64,000 bases of DNA from Venturia oleaginea (taxonomy: Eukaryota > Ascomycota > Dothideomycetes > Venturiales > Venturiaceae), in NCBI GenBank assembly GCA_013176395.1, contig JABMLP010000026.1, positions 310,001-374,000 on the forward strand, written 5' to 3'. Below are positions 32,322-44,500 of this stretch, piece after piece. A program made the translations under genes and the position numbers. Position 1 is the stretch's first letter; every line of letters begins with the position of its first letter. The notes under the pieces are model-generated. The model made no database searches, had not been told where the DNA came from, and saw nothing but the letters and a program-made list of their open reading frames with translations.

Positions 32322-33051
32322 ATGGCGACGGTCTCCAATATTCTAGGCTACGCTTACATGGGATGCTTTGACGACACCAGAAACCGCATCCTCGACGCAG
32401 CCCTAAAAGTAGACAACAAACTCACCGTGGAGTCCTGCGGACGATATTGCAACGGCGGCATCAGTCCTACCCGAAGCTATCCCTACATGGGTGTAGAAGT
32501 GGGAGTTCAATGTTTCTGCGGCAGTAGCTTCAACAAAACGCTTCAACCTGTTAGCGACATTGCATGCAACCAGAAGTGCGCTGGCAATGCTAAAGATTTC
32601 TGCGGCGCGGAGGCTTTTATCGCTGTTTATACTGCGACGGTGTCGGCGCTTGTGGGTGCGTCTTCGACTTCGTCGGTGTCGCCAGGTGCGCCTACATCTA
32701 CGCTCGTAGATCCGAGTAAGTCTACCTTCTCCATTAAGAACGTCTGAAGTTCTACTTACATTTTCAGCAACATGTCGGAACTCTCCTACTGCCGTCATTG
32801 CTATTGCCGTCGTCGCGGGTGTGCTTCCGTTAGCACTTTCCGGTGTCGTGGCCTATCTGCTCATGAGTAGGAGGAAGCCTGAAGGCATCAATCAAATGGC
32901 ATCTGTGGTATTAGCATCCGAGAAGTCGACGCCCCCAAGTGAAATGGAAGATGCACGTCAGGCTTCGAGGCAGTACAATGTGGCGGAGCTCGAAGTTACA
33001 CATCCTGAGTTATATGGGAGTACCGAAGGAAGAAGATTTTTGCAGCAATAG
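32322..33051 (+). CDS. WSC-domain single-pass membrane protein
   Basis: Two exons, 32322-32715 and 32768-33051 (52-nt intron, GTAAGT...TTTCAG), encode 225 residues. Residues ~9-103 are a WSC domain with the expected Cys pattern (LGYAYMGCFDD, CGRYCNGG, YMGVEVGVQCFCGS, CNQKCAGN, FCGAEAF). A Ser/Thr-rich linker (~107-130) and a transmembrane helix (VIAIAVVAGVLPLALSGVVA) follow, then a ~70-residue cytoplasmic tail. This architecture resembles cell-wall stress sensors, in which WSC binds glycans and the tail signals. Oddly, no signal peptide precedes the WSC domain. Either an upstream first exon was missed or the true start lies elsewhere. Confidence 0.75.
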
Positions 33052-33363
33052 ATTGGTGATTTTAGAAAAAGTGCCGCGAGAAGAGTGGGTAGTCGGTGGA
33101 GACAATAATCGTATACTGCCCATACGGTAATCATACCCACGGAATCAAGCCATGTGTTTAAGTCGGCAACTGACGAAGACTCGACGATATGCGCGATCGG
33201 ATCCACAACGAGCCATCCCACCCTCTCATGGCCCAGCCTGTCTTAACAGCAATACTCCCAAATCGCGCCGTCTATTCATTCCAAGCAACGCTCTTTCTAT
33301 ATGATCCAAATCATCTCAATATCGTACAAGCTCACCATCCCTCAAGCCAATACCAGACCCGAT
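33052..33363. other. Short intergenic gap between convergent genes
   Basis: Shared 3' UTR space of the WSC gene (plus) and the DHCR24-like gene (minus). No gene is seen. Confidence 0.3.
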
Positions 33364-35073
33364 CTAATCTTTCTTCCCACTCTTAACCTCCCCACTCTTA
33401 GAAACCACATCCATCTCCCCAATCCTCACTCTCCTCGCAACTTTCCAGTCCCCACTCAACATACCCTTCCAACACCCATACAAACCCGCAACAGGCCAAA
33501 TCCCCAACACCCTCGCCTTCCACCCCTCCATCTCTTTAGTCTCCTTGACGACATCGACATGCACCTTCTGCCACACATCCGGCAAATGTTCAGCCCTATA
33601 CTTCTTCCTAAGAGCATCATACCAATCTTTCGGATAGTATTTCCAGAATTCGGCAGCAGTGTAGTACGTACGTGAATACAGCCACTTCAAACCCTTGAGC
33701 TCATGAAGCGTTTTCTCCAGCTTCTGATTGAGTTGTACGTAATCTTTGTGAGTTTTTGCGGTGGGAGGCGGAAGACCCCAGAGGCCTATGTTAAGCATCG
33801 GTTTCATTTCGTTTCCATCTGCTAGCCAAGGGTGAAAACTTTCTTTGCCGACATTTGCTGGCGATTCTTTCAGTGGACAGAGCCAGAGAGGGTAGATTTG
33901 GAACTCTTTGTCTGTAAACTCGACGAATTTGGGTGCTGTTTCGTATGGAAGGGCGAGATCTTGGACGACGTAGCCGATGACGTTTTTGGAGGCGTGGAGA
34001 GCCCTGTATAACATTCTTGTGTGGAGGAAGTCATCGAGGAACCAGCGGGTTAGACGATTGAAGGGGAAGTGCATGTATTTGAATGCTGATCTTCCGACCC
34101 AGAAGCCTCCTCTGTCGTAGCGGAAAAGGTAGTCCGCGATTGGGATGTAGTCCACTGCAGGCCCATCCGTCGATTTGGCATTAGAGATGCGTGATTGAAC
34201 ATGCATATAATACCACGGATCCCACACGCCGCTGAATCTCTGCGGCCTCCTATCCCCAGGAATCTCATTCGTCAATCTCCCCATCACAACAGCACCCTCA
34301 GTAGGACTAAACATAATCCCATCCAAAAAATCCAACTCCCCGTTCCCCAAATTCTCCTTAATCATCCTCGTAGCCTCCTCCATGCTCCCCACCCTCACAA
34401 AGCTCGTCTCCACAAACCTCTTCGCCTTCTCCAACCTCACCTCCACAGCAGTAACAACCCCAATCGTCCCCATCGTACTCGATAACCTCTCAAAAAGCTC
34501 TTTCTCGCTCCCCTCAGAAGCCTCAACAACCCTCCCATCAGCAAGCACAACCTCCGCCCTCGAAACCAACCGATCAAAGAAGCCCCACTTGAAAGAACTA
34601 GACTCGCCCGCAGTCCCAGCATAAGCACCGCCAACAGTGATGCCCGGAAATTCCGGAACAACCGCAGGAATCAAGCCATGTTCAAGCGTCGCCTGCACCA
34701 ACGAATCCATAGCCACATTCGGTTCCACCAAGACCGTTTTCTCCTCTAAATTGAACGAAAGTACGCGATTGAGCATACTAACATCGATGCTCTCATTTTT
34801 CTTGAGAACATTTTGCCGCGTTGAGTTGGTGTGGCCGTGGTATATTCGAAAAGGACGTTTTTCGGCAAAACTCTGCTTCACGGCTGCGGCTACATTTTGA
34901 GTGTCTTTGTTGTGCGAGTCGAGTGCAGGGTTTGATGACATTTGATGAGTTTTTGAGAAATTGCGGAATGACCAGGCGAAGCAGAGTCTGAAATGGATTC
35001 GATTTGATGGTGGCCACGAGGCAGCTACAGTTCTCACTGCGCGTGTAGGGCAACGAGCGAGTGAAGGGGGCAT
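33364..35073 (-). CDS. DHCR24/DIMINUTO-like FAD-dependent oxidoreductase
   Basis: Single exon. From the ATG at 35073 it encodes 569 residues; an internal ATG at 34941 (MSSNPALDSHNK) would remove a 44-residue Arg-rich leader that might be a mitochondrial or membrane signal. The FAD_binding_4 (PCMH-type) region is clear: FRIYHGHTNSTRQN, VLVEPNVAMDSLVQATLEHG, PAVVPEFPGITVGGAYAG and ESSSFKWGFFDR, followed by TMGTIGVVTAVEVRLEKAK. The C-terminal part (GGFWVGRSAFKYMHFPFNR, NVIGYVVQDLALPYETAPKF, FQIYPLWLCPLK, YTAAEFWKYYP) matches the Delta(24)-sterol reductase family. Many fungal members are not experimentally defined, so a sterol substrate is inferred, not shown. Confidence 0.85.
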   Translation of the reverse strand: MPPSLARCPTRAVRTVAASWPPSNRIHFRLCFAWSFRNFSKTHQMSSNPALDSHNKDTQNVAAAVKQSFAEKRPFRIYHGHTNSTRQNVLKKNESIDVSMLNRVLSFNLEEKTVLVEPNVAMDSLVQATLEHGLIPAVVPEFPGITVGGAYAGTAGESSSFKWGFFDRLVSRAEVVLADGRVVEASEGSEKELFERLSSTMGTIGVVTAVEVRLEKAKRFVETSFVRVGSMEEATRMIKENLGNGELDFLDGIMFSPTEGAVVMGRLTNEIPGDRRPQRFSGVWDPWYYMHVQSRISNAKSTDGPAVDYIPIADYLFRYDRGGFWVGRSAFKYMHFPFNRLTRWFLDDFLHTRMLYRALHASKNVIGYVVQDLALPYETAPKFVEFTDKEFQIYPLWLCPLKESPANVGKESFHPWLADGNEMKPMLNIGLWGLPPPTAKTHKDYVQLNQKLEKTLHELKGLKWLYSRTYYTAAEFWKYYPKDWYDALRKKYRAEHLPDVWQKVHVDVVKETKEMEGWKARVLGIWPVAGLYGCWKGMLSGDWKVARRVRIGEMDVVSKSGEVKSGKKD

Positions 35074-35636
35074 TCGAATGTGCAAGATCAATTAGTAGGT
35101 TTTATGAAGTTGATGATGATGGGAGGGACTCGAAGCGGAAGTAGGTAGTTGTGTTTGACGCTACGGAGCTCACTGCCACCGAATCTTCTCATGACAATAC
35201 AAGTTATGGGTCAACTCGGTGTTCTTCAATCGTCCTGAATCAACTGATTATCGATACTATAGAAAGGGTCAAAAGTCGAGGAGGTAGTGCTATTCGCCGA
35301 TGCAAATATGATAGTACATAAAAATGTATCAGCTCCGAGTTCTTGAACCTCCGCCTCACTCTTGTACATATGCTCGGAATCGAAAAAGCATGTTCATTGG
35401 CTATCATACCGGCCTGAGCTCGTCTCGGGCATTGCGCTTCAACATAATCTCGTGGTATCTCAGCCCTCTCATCAATTCATCCGTCCCAATTCCAATTCCC
35501 GATCTAATCTACCACCGCCCAGGAGACAAGAGAAAGTGTCCAACAAGCCATAACAGATATGCATGCCCAAAGCGCCGCCCAGCTGAACTGTACAGAAAGT
35601 TATCAAAGGAAAGGAGGCGAAATCGTCGTTCCCTCG
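35074..35636. other. Intergenic
   Basis: Promoter side of the DHCR24-like gene and 3' UTR of NCS-1. No gene is seen. Confidence 0.3.
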
Positions 35637-36801
35637 TCAGACAAGGCCATCATACAGAGACAATGCCGATACAATGGTCTCGTCTCGTTTACTGCCCTCC
35701 TTGAACTCGGCCATATCCAATGAGCCATTCTCGTCCTTGTCCATCATTTTGAATATCTTCTTGACGCGCTTCTCCGGCGTGTCTTCGTCTTCTGGCAACT
35801 TGACCATGGAGCCCACCTAGAAATCACCATGTTAGCAATCCTCGTTCTGCGCACAAGAATAATACTGCCTAGACTGTGACCTACCATTTTGTAAATCGCG
35901 CTCACGATCTTTAACATCTCTTCATAAGAGATCTTGCCGTCTCCATCGATATCATATAGCTGAAACGCCCAGTCCAGCTTGTCCTCCATCTTTCCACGGC
36001 TGGTAACGCTCAGGGCGCAGATGAATTCCTTGAAATCTATCGTGCCCGATTTATCCGCATCGAATACATTGAAGACATAGTCCGCAAAACTGGAAGGGTC
36101 GCCGAAGGGAAAGAATTGCTTGTAAATCTTCTGGAACTCCTCTTTGGAAAGCATGCCGCTGGGACAATCTTTGAGGAAACCTGGTACATCACAACTGCTT
36201 AGCTGTTGAAAAACTAGGGACATGCTTGGGTAAAACTGCGCACCTTTGTACCATTGCTGTAACTCTTTCTTATCAAAGTGTGTTGCCTTTTGTAGGTCGC
36301 TGAGTTCCTGCTGCGAGAGCTTGCTTTGGCTATGATGGGCAAGGAGAGTTAGCGATTGATCAGAGATGGTTGCATGGTCGATGCCTTGGTTTGGAAAGAG
36401 TTTGTGCTCGAGATGTCGCATCGCAATCTCAATTGCCAGGTTGCGATGCTTCACGTAGCCTTCATAGCCTTGCTCTTTGTGTGTGGGAATATGACCGCGG
36501 TGGGGTCGCGCAAACTTGATAGGCAGGCTGAGGTGGCAGTCGCAGTCGCTGGGAGGCATGAGGGGTTCTGGTCATTTGACGGAGTCAAAGTGCGGTAGGA
36601 TTTTGTGTACCATGGCGGATGCAGGTATCTTTGTCGAATCTGATTATGAAGATGGATATGAGAGCAGCGCGAAGGAGCAGATATATTCTCCGTGACGTGT
36701 TTCCTCTGGTGCCAGTTGCCGAAATATGTATGAAAGCAACAAAGGAAGGTGTTTGCGACAGGTGTACGGGGAACAAGAGTGTGTACTCACGATTTCCCCA
36801 T
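35637..36801 (-). CDS. Neuronal calcium sensor 1 (frequenin) homologue
   Basis: Four exons on the minus strand: 36801-36791 (11 nt only), 36329-36244, 36180-35885 and 35816-35637. They encode exactly 190 residues, the family length. The N-terminus MGKSQSKLS is a myristoylation site. EF1 is degenerate ([13 protein letters not shown]), as always in this family. EF2 [14 protein letters not shown]3 [12 protein letters not shown] and EF4 [12 protein letters not shown] have full calcium-binding loops. [20 protein letters not shown] and [18 protein letters not shown] are diagnostic. NCS-1 recruits and activates phosphatidylinositol 4-kinase at membranes and supports calcium signalling and growth. 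Introns are 461, 63 and 68 nt; the first is unusually long for this window and starts after only four codons (three complete). Confidence 0.97.
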
Positions 36802-37681
36802 GGTGAAAGTGCTGGAGGGGTGCTTCGCGGCCTGAATGCCAGTGGATGGTGTGCGTCGGGATCTAGGGAGACTCGTAGGTATTCTTTGTTTGTATATGCA
36901 ACAGGAGCATGCAGTATATAAGTAAAGATTAAGGTGGTTGTCGAAGAGGAACTGTCACTGCCACTGCCCAAATGACGAAGCTTTGAGATCGACGTTGATC
37001 CTAAAGCGGCGGGCGGCGGCTTGGTCACTTTACTGCGCCTCCCTCCCTGAAAAGGCAGCACAACGCCTCGGCCCTATTAGAGGGTCGACACAAATCACAA
37101 CAAGTTTGTGGGGATACATGTCGCGCTGAGGATGAAAGATGGAAACAGATTGAAGCTGTCCAGAATCACAGCGTGGAAGGGCAATCATCTGATTCGATTA
37201 TGCAACCACTGCCCCATCTATCGGGCGAATTATATATATCTTTACCATCTTCTGACTCCCTAATGCCCCCTTTCCCCAATTGCTGCCTATCAGCTCCCTT
37301 GGCGTGAACCATGTGCAACTCCATAACATTCCAGAGAGACAACCATACATGCATCTCTCGCAATCGGGTATTAGTCAAGAGACCACCAGAAGCAATTCCT
37401 GTCTCCCATAGAACGCCGTGTATCCCAATGCTGGCCGCTTCGAGCGTTGCCGTATGAACAAAAGAAATCCCAAATGAAAACAAACAACACCCGAAAATAC
37501 ATGAAATGCATATGCGATGCAACCAAGTAAAGTATAAAAAATATTAAGATGCTCTCCGTCTTCGAAGTCCCGGCTCCTCCTGTCTCGTCTGCTCAATGAG
37601 CTTTATCGTGTCTCCGTCCGCATTTGGTGTCGTGGTACCATCTTCAACCAGCATCTCGGTATTGAGATTGGATCGTGTGGC
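36802..37681. other. NCS-1 promoter and 3' region of the demethylase gene
   Basis: No separate gene is supported. Confidence 0.35.
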
Positions 37682-40600
37682 CTAAAACTTCTCGGCACTC
37701 TTCGGCGATATGCTGTTCGTCTTGCCATTGCTGATTCGCTTGGTTTCCGTCGCTGCAAGGACTGGTATCTCCAGCTCTGGCGAGATGGCTCTGGGAGTGA
37801 TGGGGCTGATAATGCCATTCGCAAGCACTGGTGAAGTGGGGATCCTGATGTCAAGCTCACCAAGTGGCTGCACTTCAAGGCAGTTCGCTTCTGGTGCTGC
37901 TTGATCTACTGCCAATGGCTGCGTCTCCGCATGCGCAATTCGATACCTGGACATCTCGCCGTAAGCTTCTTCAAGCGAAGGATCGATGTTCGACATTTGT
38001 GCATCTTGTTGTGTGGCGTGGTTGTATATCTCTTCTAACGAAGGATCGATATTCGAATGCTGGGTTTGGTCTGACGACTGCTCGTAGGCTGCTCCCAACG
38101 AAGGATCAATATTAGACATCTGCGCGTTCTGCTCTACCATTTCGCAGTATGATCCCTCCAAGGAGGGATCGATGCTCGACATTTGTAGGTGTTGCTCTGG
38201 AACGTCGCCATATGCTTCCTCCAAATTTGGATCAAAACTCGACATTTGCACGTCTTGCACGTCTTGCTTGGACGTCTCTTGTTGCAGAAGCATTCCAATT
38301 TGCTGCATACGCAAATCACTGTCCAGGGCTTCCGCGGCATGGAAAGAGTTAGACCGAGTCTGATGGAGTTCCAAGGAAGGCTCGTTGAGTGCATCATGGG
38401 GTATACCATGGTTTGTGAATTCTTGTTGCTGGCCATCATGGAAAACTGCATGCGTATGAGCTTGCACATCGGAAGGCCGGTCCTCTGCATCCATAGGAGC
38501 CCATCCATTCGCCATAGGTTCTCGATCAACGCCAGGAGAGATGCTTCTCCAAGGTACCACCTTACCCTGCACGACCTCGAAGTTGGGGGAAGGCGCAATG
38601 GTCGACTCCCTAGCTGACTCTTCAAGCAATGCTGGGTCGAGAAGCGCATCTGCTGCAGTGGCCATGGCCTCCAAAGCAAAATTTCGTTCGGGATTTGCCT
38701 GCTTAGCGGGCATCGAAGACTCGATTGAAGGTGCCACCGTGTCAATGGAGTGTGATTCTTGCGCGTACGCCAACTCAGGCGCAGAGCTCGTGTGATTGAT
38801 CATCGAATCATACAGCGACTCAGCGGTCTCCATCTGGCGATCGTGAAACCACGCATTCGATTCGTAGTTGGACTCCTCAGCGTTGGCGCCAGGTAAATTC
38901 ACGGTACCAAAATTTGCAGGGTCCATGAAGTGCTCCAGTGAAGCGGTCGATTCCGAAGCTGTGGGCTGTTGATTCGCATCGAAAGTATACGTGTTTGGGA
39001 CATCATTGTGCGACTCTTTCTTGACCCTCTTTGCAGCGGAGTTCTCGCCAGTGGGATGGTTTTTGTTCTTCGGCTTCGTTGGACCTCGAGGAATCACCGG
39101 CTCATTCTGCTTGACGGGATCAATGTTGCCGAACTCATCATGGATGCAACGACGCTATCGACCTTTAGTTTGTGTACTTGAAATTCATGGCAAAATGAAC
39201 TGACCTTGGAGTTTCGGCAAGACTGACACGCCTTACTTCTGCCTTTCTTCCCATCCATGCCGTCGGAAAGTTGCTTCACGAAATTGTGCGCGCTTTGTTG
39301 ACTGGTGATGCTGTCTGCGTGAGGTCTGGCTAACGTGGTCTCCGTCTCGTGGACGAATGTTTGCACAAATTTAGGGCTGGGTACAAAGAGCGGTGCGGCA
39401 AGTGGAGCACCAGTTATTGAGGTAGGAGGCGACGACTCTAAGTGCTGATAGAATTGTGCACTGCCTTCGCCGGCTGCTACAGATCCATTCTCGGCGTGTT
39501 TGCAGCGCATTTTTCTGCGACGGCAAGCATCGCAAGCAGTACGTCGTGGTCCCAGGGATGAGGTTTTGGGCGTGCTGGACAACACGAGGGAAGCATCTGT
39601 TGAAGGAGCCACAGGCTGGGAAACAAAGCCATTGACTTTTGGCTTAGTACCTAGCTGGCAGTCAGGAGTGCTGGCTGCTGTCCGACTTCTGAGTTTTTTG
39701 AACTGTGCATCGCTGAGTTTCTTCTCCGGGACGTCTTCTGGTCTGACGGGGACCATAGCACTGGGATGAGCCCACTCAGGAATACCTTCGTTACCTCGCT
39801 TCCACGCAGTCCACATTGCAAAGCGTTTGGCTATCTCCAGAGGCTCGCCACGACCTTTTGGGATGCTGTCGCTCACGGACTTTCGACTCTCTTTGGTGAT
39901 GCCTTCCAATCGATCCATGAATATCATTACGGTTCTGAAGATGTAGCTAACCATATCAGGAAGGCCGTCCAGCTCTGCTCGAGCGTAGTATCTTGCGTTG
40001 TAGTTTTCAGGTCCGGGGTCAGAATTGTGCCCGAATTTATTGAACTCCTGCCAGATAGCCTTCTCGCGGACAAATTGATGTCCTCTCACGAAGATCTCGC
40101 GAACCGATTCAGGCAGGGGATCCTCCTCAAGATATTGTAAGACTGCATACCACATCACCTTTTGAAATCTGGGGTACTTGAACTTTGGCGAAGTCTTGTT
40201 AACACGTTCCACCTCAGCCACTTTGAATTGCATTGAGTAGTTGAGCCGAGTGAGAAAGTTGCCGCCAATCACCAAACTGTCTTCAGGAGTCCAGACAGCA
40301 TGGATCCATCCTGAAGGGATCAACATCGTGTCGCCCTCGGATAGGTCGACGCGGTAACATTCCTTGGTCTTGGTCTGGCCTGGTAGCCATGTCCAATTTT
40401 GCGATGGCATCATGTTCCACTCCTGGTATTTCTGAAGGTTGCTTTGTGTAGGAGGAATGAAAAAGAAAGTTTTCTTCCCCTTCACAATGTGATAATAGAC
40501 TGATGATCCGCCAAAATCGATGTGGAAATCCGTGTAGCAGTCCGCTACGGACATAAGCACGTAGAATCCGACCATTTTTCTCGTTTCGCCTTTTGGCCAC

Positions 40601-42999
40601 ACTGAGTCCTGTAGATCGAGATCACGGACGACTTTCGGGCGGCGTATGAGACGACCCAAAGGTGTAGGAGAGCACTCCAGACTGATGACGTTGCGGATGA
40701 TTCTGTCACCAGTCGAACCAGCTGTGGCCTCATAGTAGTCAGCCCATTTCTCGACTGTCCACTTCTTGCGATCTCCCTCCTGCGCTTTCACGTCGATAAC
40801 TGGAATTTCCCATTTTGGTCCAAACAGGTTGGCAACTCGGCGAACCGTGAGACCTTGCGGGATGACCATGTCCAATTTATCCTGCCCGTCATCAGGAACC
40901 ATCTCTACCTCGTCACCTGAACCAGGCACTCCTTGCACACGGTTTTTTTCATGACGATCATCTTCAGCCTCATCTCGCCCAAAAGGTCTGTCTCGCCCAG
41001 GGAAATTCGGCCGCGAATTCAATGCAGCGGGGATCACAATTGGCTCATCAAACCTGCTTTTCTCAAAATAGTCTGCCGTAAGGTCTTCAGGCGCCATGCG
41101 AGGAAAAGTCTCCGGTACGAGATCGATGTTGTTTTCCTTGATAGGCTTGATGTAATGATGTTCAGGGTTGTCATCCGCTGTTCTCAGCACTCCTTCATTC
41201 AGACCCGCATAGTCGACGGTATTGTGAACCCGTGTAGATTTACGTTTCCCTTTTCTTGACGTTAGCGGTCTTGTATTGGACGAACTCGGATCTTTCACGG
41301 ACATACACGTCGTACTGCCAAATTTGGGTTTGCAGCCTTTACAGTAGTACTTGTCAATACGCTTGGTGTCAGTTTCTGTAAAACCCGCGCATGCAGCATG
41401 ATACCACCGATCGCATCCATCACATTGCAACCAATTCACTTTGTGGGACATCGAATCTGCAGCGAAGTTACATGTAGGGCATATTATACCCTGCTCATGA
41501 AGACTTGACGATGCGCTCGATGCCAAAGGTGCTGGAATTGGCACCTGTGCTTCGCCTGACTCTTCAGTGATTTTGTCCATCGATTCTGGTTGTGCCCGTC
41601 CGTCGGGTAGTATAGCCATTGAGTTATCTGGTGGAACGGAGAAGGTTCGAAAGCGCACGTCGATATCTGCTGATTGAGACTCATTTGCAGCACCTGCTTC
41701 CGAGTTCCTCCTCTTCCATAGAGGTTGTGATTTCTCTACGACCTTGTTGGTGTCTCTCGTGTCTAAGGCGCGGGGCACTTGATGGACGATTTCGGGAATT
41801 GGCGACTGCTCTTTGTGATTTTCAGCCGATAAGCTCTGAGGCGATTCCAGCTGGGAAAATTGACGCGCATGGCCAATTCTGATCCCGTCTGTGCTAGGTA
41901 ATTCCTCCAATCCATTTGCGACATTGTTTACGGCGGTCTGATCATCTGCCATGTGCACATCTGGATCTGCAGCTATTCCCAGACCTGTTGAATCTTCGGG
42001 CGGGGTGTATATCTGAAAAGATAATGCCTGCCCAGAGGGTCCACTTTCAGCATGGAATTCTTTCGGATGCGAAAATCTCGGTGACGCAGGATGTGATGCA
42101 TTTGGGTCGGGCTTGCCATCAGGAGCAACACCATCCTTGCTCTTGACTCCTTGACCGGGGATTACGAACGGAAATGGTGGTAAAGGCGGTGGGAGATTAT
42201 GATTGGAATCTGAAGAAGGATTCGGTTCTGTCGAAGGATTCGGTTCTGTCGGCCTCCCCTGATGGGTGTCATTCCGAGACGAGACACTTCCGCCTCTAGA
42301 AAAGTTGAGAAGTAGTTCTGCTGCTTCCGCAGGATCGCGCTCACGCTGGGCAAAAGAGTGGCTGTCAAAGGACGGTGAATGTCCCACCATCCTTTCGCGT
42401 CGGTCTATGCTCTGCTCGACATCGTAACCCCAACCAGAATTGTAGCTAGTCGCGGGTCTGGTTCCATTGTCAAAATTGGGAGACGTTACTATAGGTGAAG
42501 GCATGGCCTCGCTGCGTGCTCGCTTTGCAGGTCGATCCTCGAATGCCTCGTTCCACTGTCCGCCGGCGGGGTGCCCATGGTGTGCTGCAAATTGTGAATA
42601 GAAAGAAGGAGGGCTATTGAAGGCAGGGCTTTGTGCTTCAAAAGCGGCGACGGAAGCCAGTGAGTCCAGCGGTGACTGAGGGGGTAGTACTGCGTGTGAG
42701 CTGGACGTGTGAACATGTCGCGATGAGGCCGCTTGGGCATTTCTGGAGCTTGCTGACTGGCGCACTCGTTTCGTCTTGCTACGAGCTTGCTTCGGCCTCG
42801 AGCTCTTTTTAGGAGGCGCTTTCGAGGGTTCGATTGAGGAGGGCGCGGGAATCGACAAGAGGGTCAAAATGGATGTGACCAGGCCGCTGTTTGGGAGCAG
42901 CTCCACAGCATCGTACGGGCGAGTAGGGGACTGCGGAGTAGGTTGATCCGGATCTCTAAACTCTCGCCTGAAAGAATTGGAGAATGGTATCTCGTCCAT
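37682..42999 (-). CDS. PHD finger and JmjC histone demethylase, JHD1/KDM2-like
   Basis: Exons 42999-39205 and 39154-37682 (50-nt intron) encode 1755 residues. Order: disordered N-terminus; PHD finger ~505-560 (ICPTCNF, WLQCDGCDRWYHAACAG, YYCKGCKPKF); JmjC domain ~750-920 with the Fe(II) ligands in FHIDFGG (~826) and GWIHAVWTP (~898), plus YYHIVKGKKTFFFIPPT, whose Lys should hold 2-oxoglutarate. This matches JHD1/KDM2 enzymes that remove H3K36 methyl groups. Farther on are two C-x2-C-x6-C half sites, CDACRRRKMRC (~1155) and CQSCRNSKRRC (~1257); the intron interrupts the second between K and RRC. The last ~490 residues are disordered with Ile-Asp-Pro-Ser-Leu repeats. The start is the ATG of MDEIPFSNSFRREF. 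All catalytic residues are present. Confidence 0.93.
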
Positions 43000-43991
43000 G
43001 ATGGGTTGTGGTGTATTTGCGGAGCGCAAGACGGAGGTGCTGGGTTGACGGGTACTTTGAGTTTTAGAAGCGCCGTCTACTGGCGAGGAGAAAAGAGCTT
43101 GAAGTTCTATTGCAATAGCTCATTTCTCCAGAGTACGTGTGTGAGGGGGTTTCGAAGAGTTTTGGAGGGGTGGGTTAGGATTTGGAGTATGTTGGTGATG
43201 TACTTGAGTTAGGCGGGTAACTCGACTTTCGCCGAAGGCGAGTCGCAAAATTTGGATGCTTCACAATTCTTTTCACCATTGAATTATGGCAACTTTGTCA
43301 AGGGACCTCAATTGATCTGCTATGTGTTGCTCTCCTACTGCAGAAGAATCTAACATAGCGAATATGCCTGGTTTCCCTACGCTCGGTTACATACGTGCAG
43401 GACTCGTAAACAGCGCGACATTCATGATCTGAGCCTTTTGAGGGCATCGGTTGGTAGGAAGCCTCAAGTTGAACTCGCTATCAAGATGGATGGATTTTTG
43501 ATGCCTAATTCTCAGAGGCATACTGCTAGCACTGGTACCTCTTAAATCCTTGCCAAGCTAAACATAACACAGCATATATAACTGCAGAATCTAACGGGGA
43601 GTAATGCTGTCGAAACGAAGGCTAACTGGTTGACTATGCTCAAGATCAGATCAATGAATGCTCCAACGTGCTTAGTCTAAGACGTCTCCTCCGGGATGTA
43701 TTCCATGATCTGGTGTTGGATTCCAGTTCAGTCTGTGATCCAGTCTATTGTATGAGGATGAAGTGTGTTGAAAAAGAGTCTGGTGAAGGATAGCGTAGGT
43801 GCCCATCACTGCAGTGCCTTCGGAAGTTGAGGTCTTTCTCAATTGCGCATTCTGGAGAAGTGAAATCGGGAAAGACGGCGGGGTTGTAAGCTAGAGCAGT
43901 ATCGTGAAGACATTTGCGCTGAGTTTGAACCATACCAGATATACCGCAGGGCGATAACTTATACCGGAAATGCTAATCATTTCGACCGTGG
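43000..43991. other. Intergenic upstream of the demethylase gene
   Basis: The demethylase promoter is here. No further gene is supported. Confidence 0.3.
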
Positions 43992-44021
43992 TTGATTGAT
44001 TGATTGATTGATTGATTGATT
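43992..44021 (+). repeat. (TTGA)n microsatellite
   Basis: About seven uninterrupted TTGA units. Confidence 0.85.
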
Positions 44022-44500
44022 TTATCCTACTCGGTTGCAGCCGCTTAATCAGGCAGCTATGTCCGGTTAGGAGGACTTCATCAGACAGCCGACACGTGAT
44101 AGATTATATAATCCACCGCGCCCCACTTCGCCCCGTTCACTGAAACAAGACCAGCTGTCCCCTCGGTCCTCCCTCTTTTCCCTTAACCAGTATCTCCAAA
44201 TGCTCGCTGGCTCTTGTAGATACTGGTCACTCTGCTAGTATATCTGTCCTATGTAGACTCAAGAGGCAATGCCTCGTGTTTCGCTATCCTTCTACCTACA
44301 GTCTCCCTCTAGTGCTCAGCTTTGTCTATCTGTTTCGCCTTATCCCTCAAGGCCAATGGGTTCCCTAAGTATGTTTCTGCTTGTGAAAGTTGCCTTGCAC
44401 CAGATTCCCATGCGGCAGTGTATTTGGTTGTGTGATGCTGGAGACAATAGTAACCATCGTAGTAGTGATTTCGCTGCTTGGGTGTGATACTCCGGGTATG

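Noticed and set aside
42190..42260. Duplicated GAAGGATTCGGTTCTGTC in the demethylase gene
   Set aside because: Encodes a short Thr-Glu-Pro-Asn duplication in a disordered region; ordinary slippage.
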